This document shows, piece by piece, positions 37,005-48,839 of a DNA stretch of 64,000 nt (position 1 is the first letter of the stretch; each line of letters opens with the position of its first letter). The notes below the pieces were generated by a model. That model was not told where the DNA came from. It made no database searches and was given only the letters and a program-made list of their open reading frames with translations. The position numbers were made by a program, and so were the translations under genes. Source of the DNA: Paraspadella gotoi (lineage: Eukaryota; Chaetognatha). The stretch is from assembly GCA_051294375.1 (NCBI GenBank), contig CM119264.1, positions 10,383,615 to 10,447,614 on the forward strand, written 5' to 3'.

Positions 37005-37460
37005 ACGGTAAAGACTAGGACGACGATAAAGACAACGCTGACGACGATAAAAACGACGACCACGACGACGAAAACGACGATCACGACGACGAAAAAGACG
37101 AAGTCGATCGGAGGAAGCGAAAGAAGAGAACGACGATGATTTTCTCGCGTCTACGAAAAAAAGACGGAACGAGAGCGAGAGGAGAGAGAGAGAAGAAACG
37201 GAGAGAGAAGCACGAGGAAGAGAGAGGAAGAGAAGACACAGAACGCAGAGCAGGAAGAGAGAGCGAGAGAGTCAGAGATGGGACAGGGAGAGAGAGAAGA
37301 GAAGAGAGAATGAGAGAGAGAGAATACGAGAGAGAGAGATGAGAAGAGAGAGAACGCCGGCCCGAGAAGCGATAGAGTGCGCGAACGCGCGCGGGGCGAT
37401 ACGCGTCATGGGGCGAAGGGCGCGCGTGAGTAGACGGGGAGAGTTCAAGCCGAACCGCAG
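37005..37460. repeat. (GAC)n, purine (GA)n block and CG-rich segment
   Basis: GACGA units at about 37015-37100, an irregular GA purine block at about 37165-37365, then a CpG-dense segment at about 37376-37430 with alternating CGCGCG steps. The last ends at a donor-like GCGC|GTGAGTAG near 37425. It could be a promoter and first exon on the plus strand, but the evidence is thin. Confidence 0.6.
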
Positions 37461-38579
37461 GATGGCGGATGGAGGAAACGAGGAAAGGGAGGAAAGAAAA
37501 GAGCGGAAAAGAAGGAAAGAGGACAATGGGGGAAAGGGGGGAAAAATGGAGTTTAGTAATATAATTCGAAGGCATAAAGTATAAAGGGAGAGAAATCAAA
37601 TGAAAAAGTAATTGTGGTATGGGTCGAAGGCCAGTGAAGAGAGAGAAAAAGACTCATCAAGCTGCAGTTCGGTAAGTTGCGAGATCGAAAGCGACGAAAA
37701 CACCCCATGGGCGAAGAGAAACTCTGGAATATCGCTGTCAAAGTGGTAAAAGGCGGATAGATAAGTGAGTCTGAAAAGTAAGTGAGTGATAAGTAGGTGA
37801 GGTACATCGGGATTCGGGGCGTCGGCATCGTCCGTCGAAAATTCGGCAGACGAACGACCGATTTAAATAGCGACGGTGGCGTCGAATTGATATTGCATAT
37901 TCCTTTATAAAGTAGCACTACTTTTCCACCCATCCGAATTTCGAGATTAAACGATGAATATCAGTTGGTATCAATAGTTGATATAAACGATATCAATCAA
38001 ATTATGTCTTTCTTTCGATGAATGCAAAGCTGAAGTTCTGACTATTGCCAACATATACAATGGTCAGATATGCCAAACAGAAAAGTATCTTTCTAGTCAA
38101 TATAGTCGCGACTCAAAAAAAAAAATATTGATTCCTTTGGCAGAAAGCCATCTGCTACCATTGGCAGTTCTGGTTGGATGAAGGTGCCAAGCGCCTCTTA
38201 CCAATCTCTTTTCTGACGGTGCCGTCGGAGAAACGCAGATTTCAAACTGATAATTTTTTTTTTACTTAACGAATGCCACTCATTCAAACATGAGACGTAA
38301 GCTCTCCCAAGAGATGTAAACAAATATAATCATCCAGAAAAAAGTTACAACACCCACTGAAAATTTTCAATCATCGTTCTTGATTGATTAAATATCTAAT
38401 AAATTATATTTTTGCCGTTTAATACTCCCTAGTCTCTTAGAATCTTAGAATGTATATATTCTTAATATAATTTTCCATTTATATAGGCTTTTATAGCTAA
38501 TTTTGTTTCTTCATCTCAATCTCTTTTCAGTCGATTTTTTTTCCTCCTTTCTTTTTATCACAAACTCCATTTTCTTTTA
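37461..38579. other. Unique non-coding stretch
   Basis: Moderately AT-rich. Near 37760-37800 the string AAGTGAGT/GTAAGTGAGT recurs several times. No exon is supported. Confidence 0.5.
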
Positions 38580-38880
38580 CTCTTCCTCTCTTTCTCTCCT
38601 TCCCTTTCTGTCTCTCTCTGTCTCTCTCTGTCTCTCTTTCTCTTCCTCTCTCTTCGGCAGTGAAGAGAGGGTCGACAGAAACGGTCCATTTAACTCCGGT
38701 CGAAACTGGAAAAACTTCGGCTGATTCTCCTAAAATTGGAAAAAATTGCGATCGGAGGGAGACGGATTCGGGCGAGAGAGAGAGAGAGAGGAGAGAGAGA
38801 CGAGAGAGCAGAGATGAGATAGAGAGAGAGGAGAGAGAGAGAGAGACTGAGAGAGGAGAGAAGAGAGAGAAACAAGGGGG
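38580..38880. repeat. Facing (CT)n and (GA)n arrays
   Basis: CT/CTGT sequence at 38583-38655 is followed about 120 bases later by GA sequence at 38774-38875 on the same strand. The two are complementary and could form a large stem. Confidence 0.85.
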
Positions 38881-39245
38881 GAGGGAAGGAAAACCAACGG
38901 ATTCGATATCTGTGTCAGTCATCTTCCCTCCCCGCCATTTTCTTGATTGACTGATTTCAAGGACTAGGACTTTTCCTCTTTTTCTTTTTTTCTCTTTTTT
39001 TCCGTTTTTTTCTTTTTTCTGCTTCTTTTCTTTTCTTTAAATATTACGGAGAAGAGACAAAGAAGTCTGAGGCCGATGCACTCAGAGAGAGAGAGATCGA
39101 GAACATGAACATGAAATAGACTAAACCGGGGCGAGATTTACTGTGGCCCATGAGGTCATTTCGTTTACTAAAAGTAAGACTTTTAAATTGTTAGTATTTG
39201 ATACTAAAACCAGAAGAAAAAAAATTAATCAAAGATTAATAGAGC

Positions 39246-39312
<67 letters not shown>
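39246..39312. repeat. (GA)n microsatellite
   Basis: Nearly uninterrupted GA array. Confidence 0.97.
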
Positions 39313-39315
<3 letters not shown>

Positions 39316-39376
39316 AATAATAACTTGGACTAATTTCAAACTTTTGATTATGGAACACCCATCGGTGCCCATTATT

Positions 39377-39590
39377 GCAGATACCAGCGCCGCCAATTAT
39401 TGACTTAATGATTGACAAAATAATTGGCTTCTCTGTTGAGGAGTTCTGTAAATGTCGATCATATTTCGATGACGAAATTAACAAAAGGCAAACGCCGAGA
39501 TTAATTATCGAGAAACAGACGGAGAAAATGAAAGCAGCAAGGCAATCAGCGGCGCACGGATGTCGAGAGTTAAAAAAAAAATTGTGGTGA
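39377..39590 (+). CDS. Weak candidate terminal exon, product unknown
   Basis: An acceptor-like CCATTATTGCAG is followed by about 70 open codons to a TGA at 39588-39590. The peptide is charged and non-repetitive, beginning IPAPPIIDLMIDKIIGF and ending in ELKKKLW. There is no recognisable domain, no poly-A signal close behind, and the (GA)n array sits just upstream. It may well be a chance frame. Confidence 0.15.
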
Positions 39591-40102
39591 AAAGCAGAGT
39601 TTGTTTTGTGAATTATTAAATTCCGAGGCTTAGTGGACGGAATTGGGAGAGGGGGGGGGAACCTCTCCGCAAAATAAACAATATCCTACGAATTTCCTTT
39701 CGGGGCCGGTACTTTCCATTCGAACCAAATGGGCAACGAGATTTCAATTCAACGTGTGGTGTTTACGTATTTTCGGCGGAGCTTGGGATCGGTATTTTTA
39801 CTTAGCAAACTCTGCATCAAGACATATGACAGGATAAGCCTTTTTTAACTTTATTAGTTAATTATTTCATCACGAAATAANNNNNNNNNNNNNNNNNNNN
39901 NNNNNAAGTAGGAGAACGAAGAGCAGGTTAAGTATTGATAAAAATGAAACTACGGAGATGGCATATTCAAAACAAATCTTCTATGAATAAAAATTTTACC
40001 ATCTGGTTAGGGTTCCAGAGAGAGAGAGAGAGAAGAAGAGAGAGACGAGAAAGAGAGAGAAAAGATAGAGGAGAAAGGAGAGAGAGAGAGGAGAAGGCGC
40101 AT
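39591..40102. other. Unique sequence with a 25-N gap
   Basis: No exon. Exactly 25 N occupy 39881-39905. A short irregular GA array lies at about 40018-40095. Confidence 0.6.
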
Positions 40103-41514
40103 GAGACGGACAAGAGTGAGATGAGATGAGTTCAAAATCGAATTTTGTTCTGCGGGAAAAATGGAGTATGAAGACTGAATAGTGAAAAAAAAACTTGGAA
40201 AAGGTAATGACCATTAAAACGACATTGTTGCTTATCATTCGACTGAAGAGAGGAATACGTCTATGAGCGGACGAGGAAAACTCGGCCAACGTGGTGTGAG
40301 TTAGAGGCGAAAAAAGAGAGAGAGAGAGAAAAAGATGCACGAGAGAGAGATGAGAGAGAGAGAGGAAAGAGAGAGAGCAGAGAGAAGCTTTTCTGCATTG
40401 AGTTGCCATTAAATCGTTTTTTGTTTGACGGCAGCGAAAACGATTTTGTCCTCAATACAAACACATAAACCAACTAAACAGCAAAAAAATGTCAAGGCGA
40501 TATGGAAACTGAAAAAAATCAGGCGAAGCGATGCATATGTCCTCAACCACCATTGCGCCGTAGTGCTGTCCACATACATTTTTTTGTTGTCACGGATGTT
40601 ACGATCAACCAAAAAACCACGTCACCAACTGCGTCAACAACGAACGAGCACGGATTCTTCCGCCATCCAGGACGATCGCCCCACGTGGATGAAATCACGG
40701 TAAAAAAGCAGAGATTCCGCGGGTTTATGGACTCGGCGCGCCTTCCATCCGCGGCCCCATTGTCGCCCCCCGGATGTCGCGGCGCCCGCTTCCTGGTTAG
40801 CCACAAAAAAACCCGGATGTTGACGGATGCGCGCCGACGGACGCCGGCGATGGCGACTCATCAATGACTTCCATTCAGCGGCGGGCGACCGCGGGAGGAA
40901 GATAGGGCGGCGTGAGGGCGAGTGAGGTGGGAGTGGGGAGAAGAACGAGGCGAGGTCGGGATCATGAAGAGAATCGCGTTCTGGAAATGATTGAGAACGG
41001 CGGAGAACGTGGAAGAACGTGGATGAACGAGGGAAGAACTGTCGGTTGAGAACTTGTAAAAGAGGAGAAGAATGATGGTGGAGATGAACGAGCAGTCAGT
41101 GAGATCGGCAACCGGCCTCTGAACGACGAGAGAGAGAATTCACAAGGCTATTATTTAGCGCGAGGCCGTTGGCGGGAATGCGGATGCGATCCCGGACGCG
41201 CAGACGCGGTTTCCGGCGCCGCGGAAGATTTTACGAGTTTGAAAAACATCGAAAACTAAACGGTCGAAGTCAAAGGCGTGGCCAATATGGCAACAACGAA
41301 GAGCTTTTGATAGAAGAGATAATGATTTAGTTAAAAAGCCGAAAAAAGATGACGAGTTTTACAGTGAGCATGAAGTCCAGAAGATAATGGAATGAAAAAT
41401 ACGCTTCCAAAACGCTCAAACTCGTACAATGCTACGTTTGAATTGCATCAAAAAATGTTTAGCCTTTAATTTTGGACAGCGGCACATTTTATCTAAACTT
41501 TTGAATTGATTTTT

Positions 41515-41715
41515 AGGTCCAAAGATAGATTATGGGACATTGAGATTGGAGTAGGTAAGGAATAGAGATTAGGGTAAGAGATTAGGCTAGGAGATTAGAG
41601 TTATAAAGATTTAGGGAATATGATTTGGTGAGGGCTTACCTTAAGGATTAAGCGTTATCTGCATAGGGTTTTTTTAAACGCATTTACAAGAGATTAAGTT
41701 TGGTTAGTAAATTAG
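41515..41715. repeat. Degenerate TTAGG-like tract, copy 1
   Basis: AGGTAAGG, TTAGGGTAAG and TTAGGCTAGG variants over about 200 bases. The homologous tracts in copies 2 and 3 lie at 45590 and 48840. Confidence 0.6.
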
Positions 41716-41864
41716 GAAACCGGCCTTTTTCCGCAAAAATAATCGATCTTTAAAACGTTTTTTGGCTAATTATTATATTCTATTCTTTTAAATTTGTTTT
41801 CATGTTTACATCGCATATAGAGTCTTAGAATTAAGCGGGGCAAGTCACGTGCCTCACTGGGCAA

Positions 41865-42139
41865 TAAGCGTAGTAAAATTTCTAAATTTAACTTTAATTT
41901 AAAATTCTAAAAGTGAGGACGAACAACATCTATACTAATGAACATTTTATGTATTAAAAAAAAATTTTATAATAAATTTTACAATTTACGCAGTGGAGCC
42001 CATATTATACTAGTACTAATCCAATAAAGTTAAAATTTCAAAACAGTTTTTCTAAGATTTTTTTGCAGATTTGGATTCGTCATAAAAAAAGTTGATAAAA
42101 AGAAATATAAACTCTTTTTAAAAAATTCCTTCATTAAGG

Positions 42140-42179
<40 letters not shown>

Positions 42180-42406
42180 CTTTCGGTCAAAAAATTAGAA
42201 AAAACTATATTTTTAAGCTGAAAATTAAACTTTTTATATTATTTTAAATTATAGTTTTGTAATTTTTAACCCACTTAAAATGAAATAAATTTTTAAAAAA
42301 TAATTTATATTTTCTTTTATCAAGTTGACGCAGGGAATTCAAATTCTGCAATCAAAATTAAGAAGAAAAGCTATTTTAAAATTTTTTGATTTTATAAGGA
42401 TAGTAC

Positions 42407-42439
<33 letters not shown>

Positions 42440-42541
42440 AAAAAACATAAATTATTTTTTTTATAAATTAATGTTCAACTGATGCGTATGGTTGTTCAAA
42501 TTGACCTTTAGAATTTTCGTACGTAACTTTCACTACGCCTT
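41865..42541. mobile_element. Non-autonomous TIR element (677 bp) with 9-bp target duplication
   Basis: ACTGGGCAA occurs at 41856-41864 and again at 42542-42550. Between them lie 677 AT-rich bases whose ends are inverted: the start TAAGCGTAGTAAAATTTC matches the reverse complement of the end, AAGGCGTAGTGAAAGTTAC, with few changes. The tandem copy at 45916-45924 has a single ACTGGGCAA and no insert, which is the empty site. No transposase ORF exists inside, so this is a MITE-like element. A 9-base duplication suits Mutator-like or Merlin elements, and 8 bases would suit hAT; the superfamily is left open. It includes T38 (42142-42179) and a TA repeat (42415-42438). Confidence 0.82.
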
Positions 42542-42618
42542 ACTGGGCAAGTTCAACGCTCCGAATTAAATGTCTTGGACTTGGATGCTGCGGGCAAGTG
42601 GTTTCTCAGGTAGGTTTG

Positions 42619-42629
42619 AAGATGGCGGC
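42619..42629 (+). promoter_or_regulatory. YY1-like core AAGATGGCGGC, copy 1
   Basis: An exact AAGATGGCGGC, the promoter core bound by YY1/Pho. It is conserved base for base in copies 2 (45992-46002) and 3 (49310-49320), although the flanks are noisy. Confidence 0.45.
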
Positions 42630-42717
42630 AAAATGGGAGTTAATTCCGGTCTCGCGCGAAAAGAGGAAAAAGAACGAGAAAGAGAGAGGGGGTGAGGAGA
42701 GAGAGCAGAGATGGAGA

Positions 42718-42726
<9 letters not shown>

Positions 42727-42786
<60 letters not shown>
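42727..42786. repeat. (GA)30 microsatellite
   Basis: A pure GA array in copy 1. In copies 2 and 3 the equivalent region is a longer, irregular GA block. Confidence 0.97.
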
Positions 42787-42789
<3 letters not shown>

Positions 42790-43320
42790 CAGAGAAAAAG
42801 AAATCAAATGCAGCTGATAAACTAGAGAGGCGCTTAAAAAAGAGAAGAGAAAAGATGTCGATAGAGAGGATTAAATGAGAAAGAAGAGATAAAAAAAAAC
42901 TGAAGAAACCCTGTAACTAACAATTTTTTAGAAAGCAGAGGAGCATAGAAAAACATTTTTTTCTCTGAGTCTTTTCTCTCGCTAAATCATTTCCGGTTTA
43001 CGAACAACGCGAATCCCGACGCTCCGAGTGCAGTTTGATTGAAACACTCGATGAGGTAATAGCGATATGTTGACGCCCGGTGAGGCCTCAGCGTCAGCGA
43101 GGGACGGACGCCAATGGCGGACGAGGTTGCAGGATTTCGATGCCCGGCGGCCGACAGCGCGCACCGCGCCGCAAATCCCTTCGGTCTGACGTTCGACGAC
43201 GAGGGCCGGGACGCCGCCTCACCGCGCCGGGCGGGTTAGCGCCGCGAAGATAAATGAGACCTGATAAGCACGAAAGAGGCGAATCGAGGCAAAGGAAGAG
43301 AATCGTGGGGGAGAGAGAGA

Positions 43321-43368
<48 letters not shown>

Positions 43369-44367
43369 TGAGATGAGAGAGAGAGAGAGAGAGAGAGTGA
43401 GAGAGAGAGAGCATCGATACAAAGAGAATGACAGAGTTGGGAGGGTGATTGGCCAGTGGTATCTTTTTCGCTTTCGCTGCCTTCGGATTGGAAGCTCTTC
43501 TTCTTTTTTTTTCTTTATTTCTTTTTCCTTATTTTTTTTTTAATTTTTTTTTCCAGTTCTCTAATTTAAAATTTTTTCCTTTTTTTTTCCTTCCTTTTTA
43601 TTTCTTTTCCCCTTCTTCTTTTCTTTGTTTTTCTTTTTCCTTTTCCTCTTTTTCTTCTCCACTTTCCCTTCCACCTTTTTCCCCCCCACCTTTCGTCCGC
43701 GAGATTTGTATGCCGTCATGTTTTTCTTCCTTTTTTTCAATTTTTTTTTTGTTTTCTCTTTTGAAGCGACATCTTTTAGGTTTCCTTTTTCTTCAGTTTT
43801 TCTTTTTTTTGTTCTTCTTATTTCACAAAGACATCTTTCACGTCAGTTTTTTTTTTTCTCTGGTGATTTTTTTTTCTCGTATGCAGGACATCTTTGGAGT
43901 TCCTTTTTTGACTTTATATTATTTTTTGTTGTATTCTTGTTCTCTGTTTGTGTTTTCCTGCAATTCTCTCGGAGCTGGAAGGCCATCACCGTTTTGACCG
44001 GCATCAAAGCACAAACATTTCTGCGTTTGTTGACACAAAAGAGAAAGCAGAATAAAAAACGTACTTTTTGTTTTAGATATGTGCGTAGTTTGTACTACAC
44101 TAATACTTGTAGCGGAAATTTATTCGGTATTCCCGTTTCTTTAATCTCTCTCTTTTTTTTGAGACGGACAAGAGTGAGATGAGATGAGTTCAAAATCGAA
44201 TTTTGTTCGCGGAAAAAGGAGTATGAAGACTGAATAGTGAAAAAAAAACTTGGAAAAGGATGAAAAACCATTAAAACGACATTTGTTCTTATCATTCGTG
44301 AAAGAGAGGAATACGTCATGAGCGAGCGAGGAACTCGGCCAACGTGTGTGAGTTAGAGGGAAAAAAA

Positions 44368-44521
44368 NNNNNNNNNNNNNNNNNNNNNNNNNNNNNNNNN
44401 NNNNNNNNNNNNNNNNNNNNNNNNNNNNNNNNNNNNNNNNNNNNNNNNNNNNNNNNNNNNNNNNNNNNNNNNNNNNNNNNNNNNNNNNNNNNNNNNNNNN
44501 NNNNNNNNNNNNNNNNNNNNN
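44368..44521. other. Assembly gap, 154 N
   Basis: An N run at a GA array. Copies 1 and 3 have GA-rich sequence here. Confidence 1.
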
Positions 44522-45589
44522 GCATTGAGTTGCCATTAAATCGTTTTTTGTTTGACGAGCGAAAACGATTTTGTCCACAATACAAACACATAAACCAACT
44601 AAACAGCAAAAAATGTCAGGCGATGAAAACTGAAAAAATCAGGCGAAGCGATGATATGTCCTCAACCACCATTGGCCGTAAGTCTGTCCACATACATTTT
44701 TTTGTTGTCACGGATGTTACGATCAACAAAAACCACGTCACCAACTGCGTCAACGACGACGACGACGTATTCTTCCGCCACCCGACGTCGCCACGTGGAT
44801 GAAATCACGTAAAAAAGAGATTCGCGGGTTTATGGACTCGGCGCGCCTTCCATCCGCGGCCCCATTGTCGCCCCCCGGATGTCGGGCGCCCGCTTCCTGG
44901 GCACAAAAAACCCGGATGTGACGGATGCGCGCCGACGACGCCGGCGATGGCGACTCATCAATTGACTTCCATCAGCGCGGGCGACCGGGGAGGAAGAGGG
45001 GGCGGGAGGGGGCGAGTGGGTGGGAGTGGGGGGAGAAGAACGAGCGAGGTCGGGACATGAAGAGAATCGCGTCTGGAAATGATGGAGAACGGCGGAGAAC
45101 GTGGAAGAACGTGGATGAACGAGGAAGAACGTCGGTGAGAACTTTGTAAAGAGGAGAAGAATGAGGTGAGTGAACCGAGAGTCAGTGAGACTCGGCAACC
45201 CGGGGTGAACGACGAGAGAGAGAATTCACAAGGCTAGTTATAGCGCGAGGCGTTGGCGGAATGCGGATGCGATCCCGACGCCGAGGACGCGGTTCCGGCG
45301 CCGCGGAAGATTTTACGAGTTTGAAAAACATCGAAAACTAAACGTCGAAGTCAAAAGGCAGTGGCAATATGGCAACAACGAAGAGCTGATAGAAGAGATA
45401 ATATTTAGTAAAAAGCCGAGAAAAGATGACGAGTTTTACAGGGAGATGAGTCAGAAGATAATGAATGAAAAATACGCTTCCAAAACGCTCAACTCGTACA
45501 ATGCTACGTTTGAATTGCAAATCAAAAATGTTAGGCCTTAATTTTGGACAGCGGCACATTTTATCTTAAACTTTGAATTATTTTTAGGT

Positions 45590-45790
45590 CCAAAGATTAG
45601 ATTAGGGGACATGAGAGGGAGTAGGTTAAGGAATAGAGATTAGGGTTAAGAGTTTAGGCTAGAGATTAGAGTTAAGGATTAGGGAATATAATTTGGTGAG
45701 GGTTAACCTTTAAGGATTAAGGTTATCTGATAGGGTTTGGATTAAACGATTTAAAAGAGATTAAGTTTAGGGATTAGTAATAGAAACCGG
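45590..45790. repeat. Degenerate TTAGG-like tract, copy 2
   Basis: Contains TTAGGGTTAAGAG, GGATTAGGG and GGTTAAGG variants. Confidence 0.6.
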
Positions 45791-46026
45791 GCGTTTTCGA
45801 AAAATAATGCCGAATCTTAAAACGTTTTTTTGGCTAATTATTATTATCTATTCTTTAAATTTGTTTTCATTGTTACATCGCATATAGAGTCTTAGAATTA
45901 GCGGGCAGTCACTGCCTCACTGGGCAAGTTCAACGTCCGAATAAATGTCTTGGACTTGGATGCTGCGGGCAGTGGTTTCTCAGGTGGTTCGAAGATGGCG
46001 GCAAAATGGGAGTAATTCCGGTCTCG

Positions 46027-46377
46027 CGGAAAACGAGCGACAAAAGAACAAGAAAAGAGAGAGAGAGAGAGAGAAGAGAGAGAGAGTGAGAGAGAGGAGA
46101 GAAGAGAGAGAAAGGAAGAGAGAGAGAGAGAGAGAGAGAGAGATGAGTAAGAGAGAGGAGAGAGAAAGAGGACGAGAGAGAGAAACAGAGAGAGAAGAGA
46201 GAAGAGAGGAGAAGAGCAGGAAGTGAGGCAAAAAGAAAATCAAAGAGTGATAAGAAGAGGAAAAAACGAGAAGATCAAAGAGTCGAATAGAGAAGGAATT
46301 CAAATGAGAAAAGAGAGATAAAAAAAAAACAGAAAGAAACGCCTGTAACTCAACCAAATTTTTTTAGAAAGCAGAGA
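46027..46377. repeat. 351-base block identical to 49349-49699
   Basis: This GA-rich block from CGGAAAACGAGCG to AAAGCAGAGA is repeated at a constant offset of 3322 bases with no difference that I can find, including the irregular GA array. Immediately outside the block copies 2 and 3 differ every few bases. Confidence 0.85.
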
Positions 46378-47163
46378 GATAGAAAAACATTTTTTTCTCT
46401 CGAGTCTTTTCTCTCGTAAATCATTTCCGGTTTACGAACAACGCGAATCCTGACGTCGAGTGAGTTTGATGAAACCATCGATGAGGTAAAGCGATAGTGA
46501 CGCCCGGTGAGGCTCAGCGTCAGCGAGGGACGACGCCAATGGCGACGAGGTTGCGAGGATTTCGATGCCCGCGGCGACAGCGCCGCCCGCGCCGCAAATC
46601 CCTTCGTTGACGGCGACGACGAGGCCGNNNNNNNNNNNNNNNNNNNNNNNNNAGAGAGAAGAGCAAAGAGAACGGAGACAAAAGAGTAGAGAATGAGAAT
46701 GAGTTCAAAATCGAATTTGTTCGCGGAAAAAAGGAGAATGAAGACATGAATAGTGAAAAAAAAAACATTGGAAAAGATGAAAAAACCATGTAAAACGAAC
46801 CATTTGTTCTTATCATCGTGCAAAGAGAGGAATAACGTCATGAGCGACGCGAAGGAACTCGGAGCCAACGGTGTGTGAGGTTAAGAGGGGAAAAAAAAAA
46901 GAGAGAAGAGAGAGAGACGAGAGAGAGAGAAGAGAGAGAGAGCGAAGAGAGAGAGAGACGAGAGAGAGAGAGAAGAGAGAGACGAGAGAGAGAGAGCAAG
47001 AGAGAGACTTTCTGCATTGAGATTGCCATTAAATCGTTTTTTGTTTGACCGAGGCGAAAACGAATTTTGTTCCACACATACAAAACCACATAAAACACAA
47101 CTAAACAGCAAAACAATGTTTCAGCGATGAAAACTGAAAAAATCAAGGGAAGCGATGAATGTC

Positions 47164-47741
47164 TGGTGGATAGGCGTCAGCTTTACCAAGGAAGTGGCGT
47201 TCAACGCCTGAGACGCTCGATGGCAATCAACCAAAATTTCTATTGAGCTTGTATAAAAAGTTAATTAAGCCAACTTATGCTTGGTTATCCATGTTACAAA
47301 GGGAACCATTAAAAAAATCAGCATATAGATATTCCCTCTGCTTATGGCCAACAAGCAATAGAAATAATCTATAAATAACACATTCAATTCCGAGCAATTA
47401 ATTATTAATTAATAACAGATTAATTATAAAAGCAATAATAAATGACTAATAATAAACGAATTGGATTCCTTGGTATATTTGGTCATTTGACTCTTTGTGT
47501 TAATGCAGAATATTTCCTAAAATAAGAAATACAAGTTAACATTTTGATCAGACTGTTTTTCTAACTAGAACTGGAGTATTTGTTTTATGTTTAAATAAAA
47601 CAAAAAGATGCAAATGTTAACATTAGTAAGTTGATAAGCTACCTAAAGCATAACATATCTCTAAACTGAATAAAGTGTGATATTGGCCGTGGGGTCCCCC
47701 CTCGTAACGTGGGCGTGGGATCCCGGGAATCAAAAATCCAC
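47164..47741. mobile_element. Solo-LTR-like insertion (578 bp) in copy 3
   Basis: Copies 1 and 2 are continuous here, whereas copy 3 has 578 extra bases between two ATGTC pentamers (47159-47163 and 47742-47746). A 5-base duplication is typical of LTR-retrotransposon integration. The insert starts TGGTGGAT and ends ATCCAC, a short inverted pair compatible with TG...CA LTR ends allowing for a one-base error. Inside are a TATA box (GTATAAAAAG, 47251-47260) and two AATAAA signals (47594 and 47669), as expected for an LTR with its promoter and poly-A site. There is no coding sequence. The alternative is a small TIR element. Noise in copy 3 limits the precision of the ends. Confidence 0.6.
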
Positions 47742-48839
47742 ATGTCTCGAACCACCAACATTGGCGTAAAAAGTCTGTCACACATACATTTATTTTGATT
47801 TCACGGGATGGTTACGATCAAACAAAAACCACGTCACCGAACCTGCGTCAACACACGACGACGACGTAATTCTTCCCGCCACCCAGAACGTCGCCAAACG
47901 TGGGAATGAAATCACGTAAAAAAAGAAGATTCCCGGGTTCTTATGGACTCTGGGCGGGGCGGCCTTCCATCCGCGGGCCCCATTAGGTCGTCCATCTCTC
48001 CGGGATGTCGGGCGCCCGCTTCGCTGGGCACAAAAACCCGGATGTCGACGGATTGCGCGCCCGACGGACAGCCGTGCAGATGGCGACTCATCCAATTGAC
48101 ATTCCCCATCAGTCACGCGGCAGGGACCGGGGAGGAAAGGAGGGGGCGGGAGGGCGAGTGGAGTGGGAGGTGGGCGGGCAGAAAGAAAAACGAGCGAGGA
48201 GTCAGGGACATGAAGAAGAAATCGCGTACCTGGAAATGAAATGGAGAAACGGCGGGACGAACCGTGGAAGAAACGTGGATGACGACGGAAGAAGAACGTC
48301 GGTTGAGAAACCTTTGTAAAGCAAGGACAGAAGATGGAGGTGAGTGAACCGAGAGTCAGTGAGACTCGGAGCAACCGCCGGGGTGAAACCGACGAAGAGA
48401 AGAGGAATTTCACACAAGGCTAAGTTATACGCGCGAGCGGTTTGGCAGGAAATGGCCGGATGGCGATCCACGACCCGCCGAGGACGCGGGGTTCCGCGGG
48501 CCGCCCGCCGGAAATTTACGAGTTTGTTGAAAAACAATCGAAAACCCTAAACCGATCCGAAGTCAACAAGGCCGGTGGCAAATAGTGCAAACAAACGAAG
48601 AGCTGATAGAAAGAAGATAATATTTTAGTAAAAGCCGAAAAAAGATGACGGAGTTTAACAAGGGAGATAAATGTAGTCACCCAGAAAGAATAATGAAATG
48701 AAAAATAAGCTTTCGCAAAGACGCTCCAAACTCGACAACAATGCTTACGTTTGAAATGCAAATCAAAAATGTGGTAAGGCCCTTAATTTCTATGGGACAG
48801 CGCCCACATTTTATTTCTTAAAACTTTGAATTCATTTTT

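Larger units (their letters stand above)
40103..44160 (+). repeat. Tandem direct repeat, copy 1 (about 4.06 kb)
   Basis: This unit recurs in the same orientation at 44161-46627 and 46653-50818. It starts at GAGACGGACAAGAGTGAGAT and ends after the string ACTAATACTTGTAGCGGAAA. It contains a GA array (40310-40385), two CpG-rich patches (40720-40960, 41170-41230), a TTAGG-like tract, a 677-base insertion, a YY1-like core, (GA)30 at 42727-42786, a second GA array (43310-43412) and a T-rich tail (43500-43880). No ORF is conserved in frame among the copies. Confidence 0.92.
44161..46627 (+). repeat. Tandem direct repeat, copy 2 (truncated by gap)
   Basis: Homologous to copy 1 from its first base to about 43209; the last part of the unit (about 950 bases) is missing at the 25-N gap that follows. 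A 154-N gap (44368-44521) sits at the GA array. Differences from copy 1 are mainly one-base indels. It lacks the 677-base element, giving a clean empty site. Confidence 0.9.

Noticed and set aside
43449-44182. Multi-pass membrane protein (Phe/Leu-rich frames, also at 50176-50739)
   Set aside because: The hydrophobicity comes from T-rich DNA, and the frames are not conserved between tandem copies.
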